From: Posidoniimonas corsicana
GTDB lineage: Bacteria; Planctomycetota; Planctomycetia; Pirellulales; Lacipirellulaceae
Assembly: GCF_007859765.1 (NCBI RefSeq)
Contig: NZ_SIHJ01000002.1
Location: 248,001-312,000 of the forward strand
Reading direction: 5' to 3'
Length of the DNA stretch: 64,000 bases
Of the stretch, positions 42,937-52,161 are shown piece by piece. A model generated the notes under the pieces. It searched no databases, was not told where the DNA came from, and saw only the letters and a list, made by a program, of their open reading frames with translations. The position numbers were made by a program, and so were the translations under genes. Numbering within the stretch: the stretch's first letter is position 1; each line of letters begins with the position of its first letter.

Positions 42937-43926
42937 ATGCCCCCCCCCGCGCAGCAAGCCGAGGCCCGCCAGGACGCCGCGTCGGGAGCTGCGGCCGAAG
43001 AGAAGATGACCATCGCCGAGATGACCCGGCTGATGGACGTCGCGGCCGCCATCCGCAAGGAGAGGCTCACCGCCGAGCAGCAGCTCAACATCGCCGAGAC
43101 CAAGCAGCTGCTCCGCGAGCGGCTGCTCGAGACCGCGCGGATCACCGGCGACCCGGTCACCGCGCAGGAGATCGACGCCGCGATCGACGCGTACTACGAG
43201 CGGCGGCACGAGTTCGCCCCGCCCGAGCCGGGGCTCGAAACGCTGCTCGCGTCGGTCTACGTGCGGCGGGGGACGCTCACCAAGATCGCGTTGCTGCTCG
43301 CCACCGCGGCGGCGATCGTGTGGTCGTCGTTCGCGTTCGGGCTGGTCGGGCCAAAACGCGCCAAGCGGGCCCTGGACAAGCTGTATGGGCAGGCCCAGAC
43401 AACCGCGGCCGTGGTCGACCAGCTCGCTCAAACGCCCGACCTCCACGAGCAGGCCGAGCAGTTCCTCGCGCGGGCCGAGGCGGCCCGCGCCGCGGGCGAC
43501 GCCGGCGCCCTGCGGACCCTGAATGCCGAACTGATGGAGCAGGTCGCGACGCTCAAGCAGCAGTACACGTTGCGGGTCGCGGGGGGCGAGGGGGAGCAAT
43601 CGGGCGTCGACCGCTACTTCGAGGACGACGCCGGCAAGCGGATCTCAGGCTACTACCTGATTGTCGAAGCGCAGTCGCCCTCGGGCGGGCCGGTGCGTCT
43701 GCCGGTTTACGACGCGGAGCTCAAGCGGACGGTGCTGACCAGCCGGTGGGCGGAGCAGGTCCCGCAGGAGGTCTACGACGCGGTCGCGGCCGACAAGCAG
43801 GCCGACGGCGTGCTCGACACCCGGGATTTCGCCGAGAAGGAAGTCGGCCGCCTGGAGCCCACGATCCGGCTCACGGGACCCGACGGCGCGCCGCTGACGC
43901 GTGGGAGGCAGATCACGCAATGGTAG
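42937..43926 (+). CDS. DUF6384 family membrane protein
   Basis: A 329-residue protein. The N-terminal helical region with MTIAEMTRLMDVAAAIRKER, AQEIDAAIDAYYERRHEF and ETLLASVYVRRG matches the DUF6384 pattern. A transmembrane helix follows at about 116-137 (IALLLATAAAIVWSSFAFGLVG). The C-terminal 190 residues are a helical and then beta domain (KRISGYYLIVEAQSPSGGPV). The stop overlaps the start of the next gene by 7 nt, so the two are translationally coupled. Confidence 0.75.
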   Translation: MPPPAQQAEARQDAASGAAAEEKMTIAEMTRLMDVAAAIRKERLTAEQQLNIAETKQLLRERLLETARITGDPVTAQEIDAAIDAYYERRHEFAPPEPGLETLLASVYVRRGTLTKIALLLATAAAIVWSSFAFGLVGPKRAKRALDKLYGQAQTTAAVVDQLAQTPDLHEQAEQFLARAEAARAAGDAGALRTLNAELMEQVATLKQQYTLRVAGGEGEQSGVDRYFEDDAGKRISGYYLIVEAQSPSGGPVRLPVYDAELKRTVLTSRWAEQVPQEVYDAVAADKQADGVLDTRDFAEKEVGRLEPTIRLTGPDGAPLTRGRQITQW

Positions 43927-45446
43927 TCGAAGGCGTCCGCGGGTCGGACGTGCTGAACCTGATCCGCCAGACGCACGCGGCGGCCGCGGCCGAGGTGCAG
44001 TCGGTGCACGCGCAGCTTGATGAGCTGGAGGGCGCGACCCGCGAGAACGTCCGCCGCCGTGGCGAGACCATCGTCCAGCTCGCCAAGCACTACCTGCCCG
44101 ACATGTCCGACGAGTCGGTCGGGCAGTCGTTCTCCGGCGTGCGGGACGAGCTGGCGCGGGTGCTGGAAGAGAAGAAGCAACGCGAGCAGCAGCTCCACGC
44201 GATGTGGGAGCAGGCGCTCGACCGGCGGGCGACGCTCGAGGGCAGCCTGGACGAGGCGACCGTCGAGCTGAACGACTGTGTGCAGCGGCGTGGCGAGCTG
44301 GAGCAGCGGCTGGCGGACATCCTGGCCGACGACCAGCAGTTTGCCGACGCGTCGGACGAGGCCATCGCCGCCGAGGCCGAGCTGGCCCGCAACGAACAAC
44401 GCGTCGCCGAGAGCCGCCAGGAGGCGTCCGACAAGCTGCCCGCCTACCGCCGCAGCCGGATGTTCCAGTACCTGCTAGAGAACGGCTACGGCACGCAGGC
44501 GTACAAGAAACGCGGGCTGGTCCGCCGGCTAGACCGGTGGGTGGCGCGACTGGTTGACTTCGAACGCAGCAAGCGGAGCTACAACTTCCTGTGCGTCACG
44601 CCCGAGCTGATGGCGGCCGAGGTGGAGCGCCGGCGCTCCGAGTTCGACGCGCTGATGGAGCGGGTCGACGCCATCGAGCGGCGGCACTCCGACGAGATCG
44701 GGCTGACCGCCGCGTTGGAAGCGGGCGTGGCCGCCGGCGCCCGACGCGACGCCCTGGTGGCCAACATCCAGCAGGAGCAGCACGCCCGCGACGAGGCCGA
44801 GCGGCTGCTGGAAGAGCTGAACAGCGACCGCAGCGAGTTCTACGCCCGCGCGGTGGCGAAGATGAAGCAGTTCCTCGAGACCGTGCAGCAGTCGGCGCTC
44901 GAGGCGCACGCCGCGGCCACCCCCAGCCCCGAAGACGACCGGCTGGCCGCGGAGCTGGCGGCGCTCAGTGGCGACCTCGACCAGACACAGCAGCAGGCGT
45001 CGGACCTGCGGGGTTCGCTCGGCGTACGGCAGCGGCAGATGGCCGACCTGGCGGACCTGTCGCGGAAGTTCCGCGAGAGCGAGTTCGACTCGTACCGCTC
45101 GGTGTTCAGCGGCGGCTTCGACCCTCGCCCGCACCTCGAGTCGTTCCTCGCGGGGCGGACCAGCAAGCAGCAGCTGTGGCACACGCTGCGGCAGGCTCAG
45201 CAGTTCCTGCCGCAGATGGTGGAGCAGCGGTGGGAGCGCACCCCGGTCGGCCTGGACAACGACTTCTCCTACGTGCTGATGCGGATCCTGGCCGAGGCGG
45301 CCGGCGCGATGGTGGACCACGCGTCCCGCCGCGGCGGGGGCGGCCTCACCCTGCCGCCGGCGCCACGCCGACGCAGCGGCGCGCAGCGGCCGCCGTCGGT
45401 GCGGCGGAAGGCGCGGGGCGGTTTCACCAGCGGCCGTGGGTTCTAG
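43920..45446 (+). CDS. large coiled-coil protein coupled to DUF6384
   Basis: A 508-residue protein from ATG 43920, which overlaps the DUF6384 stop by 7 nt. It is almost all coiled coil in two blocks (about 15-170 and 215-400), with a conserved-looking segment between them (AYRRSRMFQYLLENGYGTQA and SYNFLCVTPELM). The C-terminus has FRESEFDSYRSVFSGGFDPR and ends in Arg/Gly. No recognised domain, no membrane helix. The tight coupling implies that it works with the DUF6384 protein. Confidence 0.7.
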   Translation: MVVEGVRGSDVLNLIRQTHAAAAAEVQSVHAQLDELEGATRENVRRRGETIVQLAKHYLPDMSDESVGQSFSGVRDELARVLEEKKQREQQLHAMWEQALDRRATLEGSLDEATVELNDCVQRRGELEQRLADILADDQQFADASDEAIAAEAELARNEQRVAESRQEASDKLPAYRRSRMFQYLLENGYGTQAYKKRGLVRRLDRWVARLVDFERSKRSYNFLCVTPELMAAEVERRRSEFDALMERVDAIERRHSDEIGLTAALEAGVAAGARRDALVANIQQEQHARDEAERLLEELNSDRSEFYARAVAKMKQFLETVQQSALEAHAAATPSPEDDRLAAELAALSGDLDQTQQQASDLRGSLGVRQRQMADLADLSRKFRESEFDSYRSVFSGGFDPRPHLESFLAGRTSKQQLWHTLRQAQQFLPQMVEQRWERTPVGLDNDFSYVLMRILAEAAGAMVDHASRRGGGGLTLPPAPRRRSGAQRPPSVRRKARGGFTSGRGF

Positions 45447-45463
45447 AGCGTGCTTCCGCCCGC

Positions 45464-46042
45464 TCAGTAAGACGGGGGGACGAACGCCGCATCCACCGCC
45501 AGCCCCGCCAGCCGCCGCGCGTCAGCGAACCCGCGGTGCGGCTCGGCCGACAGCATCTGCTCTAGCACGGCCCCGTGCAGCAGCTGCACCAGCTGGCAGG
45601 CCAGCGAGTCTGAGTCGGGGGCGCCGGCCCGCTGGCAAAGCCCCAGCACCATCTGCTGCATCGCCTGCTTGTTGCGGATAACGGCCTGACGGATCGGGTC
45701 GAGCTCGTTAGGGAAGTCGGCGGCGGCGCTCACCAGCAGGTTGCAGCCGGGCAGCTCGCCGCACACCAGTTGCGGGAGCACGTCGAACAGGACCAGCAGC
45801 TTGCCGCGGGGGTCGGCATCGGACCGTTCCACCGCAACGGCCAGGTTCTCACGCAGCGACAGCTCGTGGAGGTCGAGCACCTCGCGGATCAGCTGCTCTT
45901 TGCTCTCGAAGTGGTTGTAGAACGTGGTCTTGGTCAGCCGCGCCTGCTGCACGATCTTGTCGAGGCCGACCTGGCCGAAACCGTGCCTTGCGAATAGTTC
46001 GCGTCCCGCCGCGACGATCCTGTCGCGTGTTGCTGTTGCCAT
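45464..46042 (-). CDS. TetR/AcrR family transcriptional regulator
   Basis: A 192-residue protein. The N-terminal helix-turn-helix is typical (RDRIVAAGRELFARHGF, then ARLTKTTFYNHFESKEQLI). The C-terminal domain, 130 residues, binds an unknown ligand. It is convergent with the coiled-coil gene and divergent from msrAB, with an A/T-rich spacer that could hold its operator. Confidence 0.9.
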   Translation of the reverse strand: MATATRDRIVAAGRELFARHGFGQVGLDKIVQQARLTKTTFYNHFESKEQLIREVLDLHELSLRENLAVAVERSDADPRGKLLVLFDVLPQLVCGELPGCNLLVSAAADFPNELDPIRQAVIRNKQAMQQMVLGLCQRAGAPDSDSLACQLVQLLHGAVLEQMLSAEPHRGFADARRLAGLAVDAAFVPPSY

Positions 46043-46130
46043 AACTCCCCGCCGCGGCGTCTTTCGAGAATAGCATCCCTCTAAGTCAAGTATGCAGCGT
46101 AAACGACTGAAGATTGGAAGTGGAGTTTTA

Positions 46131-46157
46131 TTGACCAGTAGTAAACTAGATTATTAT
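46131..46157 (+). promoter_or_regulatory. possible promoter of msrAB
   Basis: TTGACC (46131-46136) and TATTAT (46152-46157) separated by 15 nt, in an A/T-rich stretch unlike its surroundings, 160 bp before msrAB. The spacing is shorter than the standard 17. Confidence 0.35.
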
Positions 46158-46210
46158 CGCGCGGCGCCGGAATAACCGCTCGCGTCGCGCGCAGCTCAAT
46201 CAGGCTGCGC

Positions 46211-46263
46211 GGCGGGCAGCCAGGACGCCTCGGTTTCGTGCGCTGAACCGCCGGCTGCCCGCC
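46211..46263. repeat. inverted repeat upstream of msrAB
   Basis: Perfect 11-bp arms GGCGGGCAGCC (46211-46221) and its complement (46253-46263), with a 31-nt loop. It could be a leader hairpin of msrAB or an upstream terminator. Confidence 0.55.
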
Positions 46264-46318
46264 CCCGTAAAACTATCTAGAATAGCCGCAGGACCACTCA
46301 CCGTTCGCGAGCCCCGCT

Positions 46319-47455
46319 ATGCGTCCCTCCCCTACCCGCCACCTGCCGCTGATTGCGGTCGGCGCTCTCGCCCTTGGAGCCTACGCCCTGATGTCGTTTG
46401 CAGACACGCCCAACGAACCAAACGAGCAGCCAACCGCAAAGCCGGCCGACGCACCCGGTGAAGCCGCAACGGCGTCCGACGCGGTCGCGACCTTCGCCTC
46501 CGGTTGCTTCTGGTGCACCGAGGCGGTGTTCGACGAGCTGCGCGGCGTGAAGAGCGTGGTCTCGGGCTACGCCGGCGGCGACGCCGCGACCGCGGACTAC
46601 AAGATCGTCAGCACCGGCCGGACCAAGCACGCCGAGGCGATCCAGCTGCACTACGACCCCAGCCTGGTCGACTACGAGACCCTGCTCGAGGTGTTCTGGA
46701 AGACCCACGACCCCACCACGCCCAACCGCCAGGGCGCCGACGTTGGCCCGCAGTATCGCTCGGCCATCTTCTACCACGACGAGAAGCAGAAGGCCCTCGC
46801 TGAGCAGTACAAGGCGAAGCTCGATGAGTCGGGCGTGTTCGACAAGCCGATCGTGACCGAGATCAACCAGTACGACACCTTCTTCCCAGCCGAGGACTAC
46901 CACCAGAACTTCTTCGCACTCAACCCGCAGCAGCCCTACTGCCGGGCGGTGGTCGGGCCGAAGGTCGAGAAGTTCCGCAAGGTTTTCGGCGACAAGCTCA
47001 AGAACGCCCCCAAGAAGGACAAGGCCGACGACAAGCAGGGCGCCGAGTCGAAGGCGGAGCTGAAGAAGCGGCTCTCCGCGCTGCAGTGGCACGTCACCCA
47101 GGAGGCGGGCACCGAGCGGGCATTTCAGAACCTGTACTGGAACAAGACCACCGCCGGCGACTACGAGTGCATCGTCTGCGGCGAGCTGCTGTTCACCTCC
47201 GACAACAAGTTCGACAGCGGCTGCGGCTGGCCCAGCTTCACCAAGCCCGCCGAGGGCGGCGCGGTGACCCAGCACGCGGATAACTCCCACGGGATGCGGC
47301 GGATTGAGATCCGCTGTGAGAAGTGCGACGCCCACCTGGGGCACGTGTTCAACGACGGCCCCGCCGCGGCGGGCGGTCTGCGGTACTGCATCAACTCCGC
47401 GTCGCTGGAGTTCGAAGAGAACAAGGCCCGCAAGGAAGCGCCGCCCGAAGAATAG
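46319..47455 (+). CDS. msrAB: fused methionine sulfoxide reductase MsrA-MsrB, exported
   Basis: A 378-residue protein. An N-terminal signal or anchor (LPLIAVGALALGAYALMSF) is followed by the MsrA domain with the active-site GCFWCTE (C63), YAGG and EDYHQNFF, and then the MsrB domain with CIVCGE and CEKCDAHLGH (zinc site), SGCGWPSF, and the catalytic Cys in RYCINSASL. MsrA reduces the S form and MsrB the R form of methionine sulfoxide. The export signal suggests a repair role for envelope proteins. Confidence 0.93.
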   Translation: MRPSPTRHLPLIAVGALALGAYALMSFADTPNEPNEQPTAKPADAPGEAATASDAVATFASGCFWCTEAVFDELRGVKSVVSGYAGGDAATADYKIVSTGRTKHAEAIQLHYDPSLVDYETLLEVFWKTHDPTTPNRQGADVGPQYRSAIFYHDEKQKALAEQYKAKLDESGVFDKPIVTEINQYDTFFPAEDYHQNFFALNPQQPYCRAVVGPKVEKFRKVFGDKLKNAPKKDKADDKQGAESKAELKKRLSALQWHVTQEAGTERAFQNLYWNKTTAGDYECIVCGELLFTSDNKFDSGCGWPSFTKPAEGGAVTQHADNSHGMRRIEIRCEKCDAHLGHVFNDGPAAAGGLRYCINSASLEFEENKARKEAPPEE

Positions 47456-47463
47456 GCGGATCG

Positions 47464-48120
47464 CTACACCGGCGCGCCATCGCGGTCGACCTGCCAGGTC
47501 TTGCGTGTGAGCGCGTCGATCGCGGTGAGCCGCCCACCGCCGTGGCAGAACGTGTCGATGCAGATCAGGTGCCCGGCGTCGAGCACCTGGCCGTTCTTCT
47601 GCGAGCTGTGCCCGACGACAGCCGTCTTGCCGGACGTGTGTGGGCCGGGCATCCGCTGGGCCAGGTTGGTCCACCGCAGCGCCTCGGGCGGCTGGCGGTC
47701 GAGGCTCTCGCCCTCGACGTAGCCGCCGTGCGTGAAGAAGAACTCGTCCTCTTCGTGGTAGTCCTGCAGACCGGCCAGGAACTCGCGGTGCTCGGCGGGG
47801 ATGTCCTTCGGCGTGGTCTGAGGCCCGTAGGAGGCGAGCGTCTCGCGTCCGCCGTACCGCAGCCACCAGCCGACCGACGCCGGCCGCTCGAGGGCGCCCA
47901 GCATCATCTCCTCGTGGTTGCCCAGCAGGGTCACCACGTCGTGCGACCGCCGCAGGTCGAGGACCAGGTCGATCACGCCGCGGCTGTCGGGGCCGCGGTC
48001 GACGTAGTCGCCCAGCAGGATCAGCCGGTCCCCGCCGCGCAGGGAAACAACCTCGAGCAGCCCCTCCAGGGCGGCCCGGCAACCATGCACATCTCCTACG
48101 GCAATGAGTCTCTCAGCCAC
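47464..48120 (-). CDS. calcineurin-like metallophosphoesterase (PP2A-type Ser/Thr phosphatase family)
   Basis: A 218-residue protein. Motifs GDVHG, GDYVDRGPDS, LLGNHEEMM, HGGY and VVGHSSQ are those of bacterial PPP phosphatases (PrpA/ApaH-like). GTG 48120 with AGGGA 5 nt before it is preferred; an ATG at 48183 in the same frame adds 21 residues without homology. Substrate may be phosphoprotein or a dinucleotide. Convergent with msrAB, with 8 bp between the stops. Confidence 0.85.
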   Translation of the reverse strand: MAERLIAVGDVHGCRAALEGLLEVVSLRGGDRLILLGDYVDRGPDSRGVIDLVLDLRRSHDVVTLLGNHEEMMLGALERPASVGWWLRYGGRETLASYGPQTTPKDIPAEHREFLAGLQDYHEEDEFFFTHGGYVEGESLDRQPPEALRWTNLAQRMPGPHTSGKTAVVGHSSQKNGQVLDAGHLICIDTFCHGGGRLTAIDALTRKTWQVDRDGAPV

Positions 48121-48300
48121 GGTGTCCCTGGGGTGCGTCTCGCGTCGGCTGGGGCCTCTGCTTGCTAGACCATAGTTAAGCATAGCCCGCGAATGCCGAT
48201 GCGGAATACTCGCCGTTGCGCAGCGGTCCCTCCCTGACGCACCGCCTGCCGCCGCGGGGCTTGCCGGCGCAGGGCGCAGCCGGGCACAATTGGCGTCGCT

Positions 48301-48645
48301 ATGGCAAAGAAAAAGATCGCAAAGAAGAAGCCCGCCCAGCCGACATTCGAGGCCGCCCTGGCCGAGCTGGAGCAGGCCGTGGCCGACCTGGAGGGGGGCG
48401 AGCTCGGGCTGGAGGAGTCGCTCCAGCGGTACGAGCAAGGCGTCGCCCGGCTGAAGCAGTGCCAGGAGCAGCTGGCGGCCGCCGAGCAGAAGATCGAGCT
48501 GCTCAGTGGGCTGGACGCCAACGGCGAGCCGATCACTCGCCCGCTGGACGACGCCGGCGCCCCGGCCAGCCGGTCGGCCAAACGCTCGTCCGGGCCGGCC
48601 GCCAAGCGGGGTGGCGGCGTGGACGATGGGAGCCGCCTCTTCTAG
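48301..48645 (+). CDS. xseB: exodeoxyribonuclease VII small subunit
   Basis: A 114-residue protein. A Lys-rich start leads to FEAALAELEQAVADLEGGEL, then LEESLQRYEQGVARLKQCQE, the two-helix XseB core that binds the large subunit XseA. The C-terminal 35 residues form a low-complexity extension. It is the first gene of the classic xseB-ispA-dxs group. Confidence 0.92.
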   Translation: MAKKKIAKKKPAQPTFEAALAELEQAVADLEGGELGLEESLQRYEQGVARLKQCQEQLAAAEQKIELLSGLDANGEPITRPLDDAGAPASRSAKRSSGPAAKRGGGVDDGSRLF

Positions 48646-48777
48646 AATGGGTGCAGCCGCAATCGCAAAGCCTCCAAAGGGTTAAGCGAGTTCACGCCGC
48701 GTCCGACCGCACCCTGGCGGCAGCCGCTGCGTAGCAAACCGGTAGCCCTCACCGCGTCTAACCGAGCCCCACCCCGA

Positions 48778-49674
48778 ATGGCGACCCTCGAGTCCTCTGC
48801 CCCGCACCAGGCCGAAGCCCAGCACGACCTCGCCGCGATCAACCAAGCGCTCGACGAGTCGCTCCGACTCGGTCCCGGCTGCCCGGACCGGCTCGGCCAG
48901 GCGATGCGCTACGTGGTGCTGGGGCCCGGCAAGCGGCTGCGTCCGCGGCTGGTGCTGATGGCCTGCCGCGCCTGCGGGGGCGACCCCGCCGCCGCGCTGC
49001 CCGCCGCCTGCGCGGTCGAGATGATCCACGCCTATTCGCTGGCGCACGACGACCTTCCCGCCATGGACGACGACGACCTGCGTCGTGGGCGGCCGACCTG
49101 CCACATCGAGTTCGACGAGGCCACCGCCATCCTCGTTGGCGACGCTCTACAGGCCCGCGCGTTCGAACTGCTCGCCACGCGGGTCGCCCCAGAACACGCC
49201 GCCCGCTGCTGCGGCGAGCTGGCCCAGGCCGCCGGCGCCGAGAAGCTGGTGGGCGGCCAAGCGGCCGACCTCTGCGGTGCGTTCGACGGCGCCACGGTCG
49301 ACGACCTCCGCGCCATCCACGCCCGCAAGACCGGCGCGATGTTTATCGTGTCGCTCCGGTTAGGCGGGATCTTAGCCGGCGCCTCGGAGGAGCAGCTGAC
49401 CCGGCTCACCGACTACGCCCGCTCGCTCGGCCTGGCGTTCCAGGTTACCGACGACCTGCTGGACGTCAGCGGCGACCAACAGTCGGTCGGCAAGCGGCTG
49501 GGCAAGGACGCCGACCGCGGCAAGCTGACCTACCCCGAGTTGATGGGCGTCGACCAGAGCCGCCAGCTGGTGGTCGAGCTGATCGACGCCGCCGCCGCGG
49601 CCGTGCAGCCGCTGGGCGACGCCGCCGCGCCGCTCGTCGAACTGGCCCGCAAACTACAGAACCGGGATCGATGA
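48778..49674 (+). CDS. ispA: polyprenyl synthetase, farnesyl/geranylgeranyl diphosphate synthase
   Basis: A 298-residue protein. The first aspartate-rich motif is [17 protein letters not shown]; the second is DDLLD in [13 protein letters not shown]. Also [11 protein letters not shown] at the N-terminus. It condenses IPP with allylic diphosphates; the residues before the first motif, which set chain length, read [12 protein letters not shown]. The last 4 nt overlap with dxs (ATGA), so translation is coupled. Confidence 0.93.
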   Translation: MATLESSAPHQAEAQHDLAAINQALDESLRLGPGCPDRLGQAMRYVVLGPGKRLRPRLVLMACRACGGDPAAALPAACAVEMIHAYSLAHDDLPAMDDDDLRRGRPTCHIEFDEATAILVGDALQARAFELLATRVAPEHAARCCGELAQAAGAEKLVGGQAADLCGAFDGATVDDLRAIHARKTGAMFIVSLRLGGILAGASEEQLTRLTDYARSLGLAFQVTDDLLDVSGDQQSVGKRLGKDADRGKLTYPELMGVDQSRQLVVELIDAAAAAVQPLGDAAAPLVELARKLQNRDR

Positions 49675-51584
49675 CGCAGACGACCAAAGAGCCGCTCCTC
49701 CCGAAGATCACGTCGCCCCGCGACCTGGACGGCCTGTCGCTGCCGGACCTGGAACGGCTGGCCGGCGAGATCCGCGACGTGCTGTGCAACCTGGTCAGCG
49801 CCCGCAGCGCGCACTTCGCCTCGAACCTGGGCGTGGTGGAGCTCTGCCTGGCGCTGCACCAGACGTTCGACTTCCTGCACGACCGCCTGATCTGGGACAC
49901 CGGCCACCAGATCTACCCGCACAAGCTCATCACCGGCCGGTACCCGCAGTTTCACACCATCCGCACCAAGGGCGGCCTGATGGGCTACCCCAACCCGGAG
50001 GAGAGCGACTACGACCTGTTCGTCACCGGTCACGCGGGCGCGAGCGTGTCGACGGCGGTCGGCCTGGCGAGCGGCGACCGCCTGATGCGCGACGGCGAGG
50101 ACCGCTGGACCGTGGCCGTCATCGGCGACGGCGCCTTCCCCTCCGGCGTGGTGTACGAGGCGCTGTGCAACATCCGCGAGAGCGGCAAGCGGCTGCTGGT
50201 TGTGCTGAACGACAACAAGATGTCCATCTGCCCCCGCGTGGGCGGCATGGCCGACTACCTGGATCGGCTGCGGATGTCCGGCGCGTACTCCGGCATGAAG
50301 AACGAGGTGGTCAAGGCGCTGCAGAACATCCCGATGCTGGGCGACCCGGTCGAGCGGATGCTGACCCAGCTGAAGGAGGCCGCCAAGGCCGGCCTGCACG
50401 GCGGCATGCTGTTCGAGGACCTTGGCATGCGGTACGTCGGCCCGATCGACGGCCACAACGTAGCGCTGGTCCGCAAGTACCTGCGGATGGCCAAGAAGTC
50501 CGAGGGCCCGGTGCTGCTGCACGTGGTGACCGAGAAGGGCCACGGCTTCCACCCGGCGACCGAAGACCCCGTGCTGTTCCACGCGCCGCCGCAGTTCCAA
50601 CGGCGCGAGAACGGCGAGCTGCAGATGAAGAAGTCCGGCGGCCGGGCCTACACCCACGCCGCTTCCGAGGCGATCCACGCGGTGATGCAGCGCGACCCCC
50701 GCGTCACGACGCTCACCGCCGCGATGTGCCAGGGCAACAAGCTGGAGCGGGTCCGCGACGACTTCCCGGACCGGTTCTTCGACACCGGCATCTGCGAGGC
50801 CCACGCCGTGGCGTTCGCGGCCGGGCAGGCGAAGGTCGGCATGCGGCCGATCGTCGACATCTACAGCACGTTCCTGCAGCGGTCGTTCGACCACATCTTC
50901 CAGGAGGTCGCGCTGCAGGACCTGCCGGTCACGTTCATGCTGGACCGCGGCGGCCTGGCCGGCCCCGACGGCGCCACGCACCACGGCGTGTTCGACCTGG
51001 GCTACCTGCGTCTGTTCCCCAACATGACCGTCATGGCGCCGGGCGACGCGCACGACCTGCCCGCCATGCTCGACCTGGCCCTCGCGCACGACGGCCCCTG
51101 CGCGATCCGCTACCCCAAGGCGCCTGAGACCACCGTGCCCGGCAAGCGGGCGCCGGTCGAGCACGGCAAGGCGGAGGTGCTCCGCCGCGGCCCAGACGGG
51201 CTGATCCTGTGCGGCGGCGCCCTGCTGTCCGACTGCCTGGCCGCGGCCGCGGAGCTCGCCCAGGAGGGTCTGGAGCTGACGGTCGTGAACGCGCGGTTCA
51301 TCAAGCCGCTCGACACCGAGACCATCCTGCCGCTGGCGGCCGACGGACCGTTCGTGATCACTGTGGAAGAGGCGGCGCTCGCCGGCGGGTTCGGCAGCGC
51401 GGTGCTCGAGGCGCTGGCGGACGCCGGCCACAGCACGCCGGTCCGCCGGCTCGGCATCCCCGACCGCTTCATCGAGCACGGCGAACGCGAGGAGCTGCTC
51501 GCCGACCTCGGCCTCGACGCCGCCGGCATCGCCCAGGCGTGCCGCGAGCAGGCCCAGGCCTGCGCCCCCGGCCAAAGCGTGTAG
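49671..51584 (+). CDS. dxs: 1-deoxy-D-xylulose-5-phosphate synthase
   Basis: A 637-residue protein, the standard length. GHQIYPHKLITGR, TGHAGASVSTAVGLA, GDGAFPSGVVYEA (thiamine diphosphate-binding GDG...), VTEKGHGFHPAT, MFLDRGG-type MLDRGGLAGPDG, and the C-terminal transketolase region. It condenses pyruvate with glyceraldehyde 3-phosphate, the first step of the MEP isoprenoid pathway. Coupled to ispA. Confidence 0.95.
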   Translation: MTQTTKEPLLPKITSPRDLDGLSLPDLERLAGEIRDVLCNLVSARSAHFASNLGVVELCLALHQTFDFLHDRLIWDTGHQIYPHKLITGRYPQFHTIRTKGGLMGYPNPEESDYDLFVTGHAGASVSTAVGLASGDRLMRDGEDRWTVAVIGDGAFPSGVVYEALCNIRESGKRLLVVLNDNKMSICPRVGGMADYLDRLRMSGAYSGMKNEVVKALQNIPMLGDPVERMLTQLKEAAKAGLHGGMLFEDLGMRYVGPIDGHNVALVRKYLRMAKKSEGPVLLHVVTEKGHGFHPATEDPVLFHAPPQFQRRENGELQMKKSGGRAYTHAASEAIHAVMQRDPRVTTLTAAMCQGNKLERVRDDFPDRFFDTGICEAHAVAFAAGQAKVGMRPIVDIYSTFLQRSFDHIFQEVALQDLPVTFMLDRGGLAGPDGATHHGVFDLGYLRLFPNMTVMAPGDAHDLPAMLDLALAHDGPCAIRYPKAPETTVPGKRAPVEHGKAEVLRRGPDGLILCGGALLSDCLAAAAELAQEGLELTVVNARFIKPLDTETILPLAADGPFVITVEEAALAGGFGSAVLEALADAGHSTPVRRLGIPDRFIEHGEREELLADLGLDAAGIAQACREQAQACAPGQSV

Positions 51585-51634
51585 GGTTGGGGCAGGGCGA
51601 ACCTGGTGCGCCCCGGCCGCGTCATGGCGTAGCC

Positions 51635-51937
51635 ATGACCGCCTACATCGCGAATCATCAGAAGAAGTTGCGCATCCTCAGCAAGCGAGAGGCCGCTCTC
51701 AAACGCGCAATCGATCAGGGACTAGACGAGTTCGAGCTTCTCGTTCTTGCCCATCTGGTCCGCGAGGCCAAGATGAGCGTGTTCAAGTGCGAGTACACCA
51801 AAAACAGCCCGAACCAGCCGAGTACTTTCTATCCGGAACGGGAAGCGCGAACCAACCGGCGAATAAGGCGGTGGCTGGATTTGACGCTCACTGAGATTGT
51901 TGAGATCTATCGCGTTTGTGAGAATCCTCCACGATAG
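51635..51937 (+). CDS. small hypothetical protein, lower G+C
   Basis: A 100-residue protein, 50 bp downstream of dxs. The composition (Lys, Glu, Asn, Ile, Tyr) and a G+C near half set it apart from its neighbours. Helical start KKLRILSKREAALKRAI, then FELLVLAHLVREAKMSVFKC and a polar tail. No domain is recognised. Possibly horizontally acquired. Confidence 0.5.
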   Translation: MTAYIANHQKKLRILSKREAALKRAIDQGLDEFELLVLAHLVREAKMSVFKCEYTKNSPNQPSTFYPEREARTNRRIRRWLDLTLTEIVEIYRVCENPPR

Positions 51938-52034
51938 TTTGCAGAGCGACCGGCAGCGAAACGAATGCCCACCGCTGGGGGGGTTGGGCGTACACCGGCG
52001 GTTGGCCAAGCGGACCCACCCTGCGCGGCGGTTC

Positions 52035-52114
52035 GACTCACGCAGAGTCGTAACGACGCAGAGATGCCGCGCTGGCTTCAACCAACTCTGCGACTCCGCG
52101 CCTCTGCGTGAGTC
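52035..52114. repeat. 13-bp inverted repeat of CGCAGAG words
   Basis: Arms GACTCACGCAGAG (52035-52047) and its complement (52102-52114). Further CGCAGAG-like words occur inside. It lies in a 225-bp spacer without genes. Confidence 0.65.
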
Positions 52115-52161
52115 TGTTGCTTGACTGCAGCGAAGCGCCCCCCCCCCGCTGGCGGGTCGCC

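Noticed and set aside
52029-52060. tRNA-like T-arm GGTTCGACTC
   Set aside because: No acceptor stem or anticodon arm can be built around it; it is part of the CGCAGAG inverted repeat.
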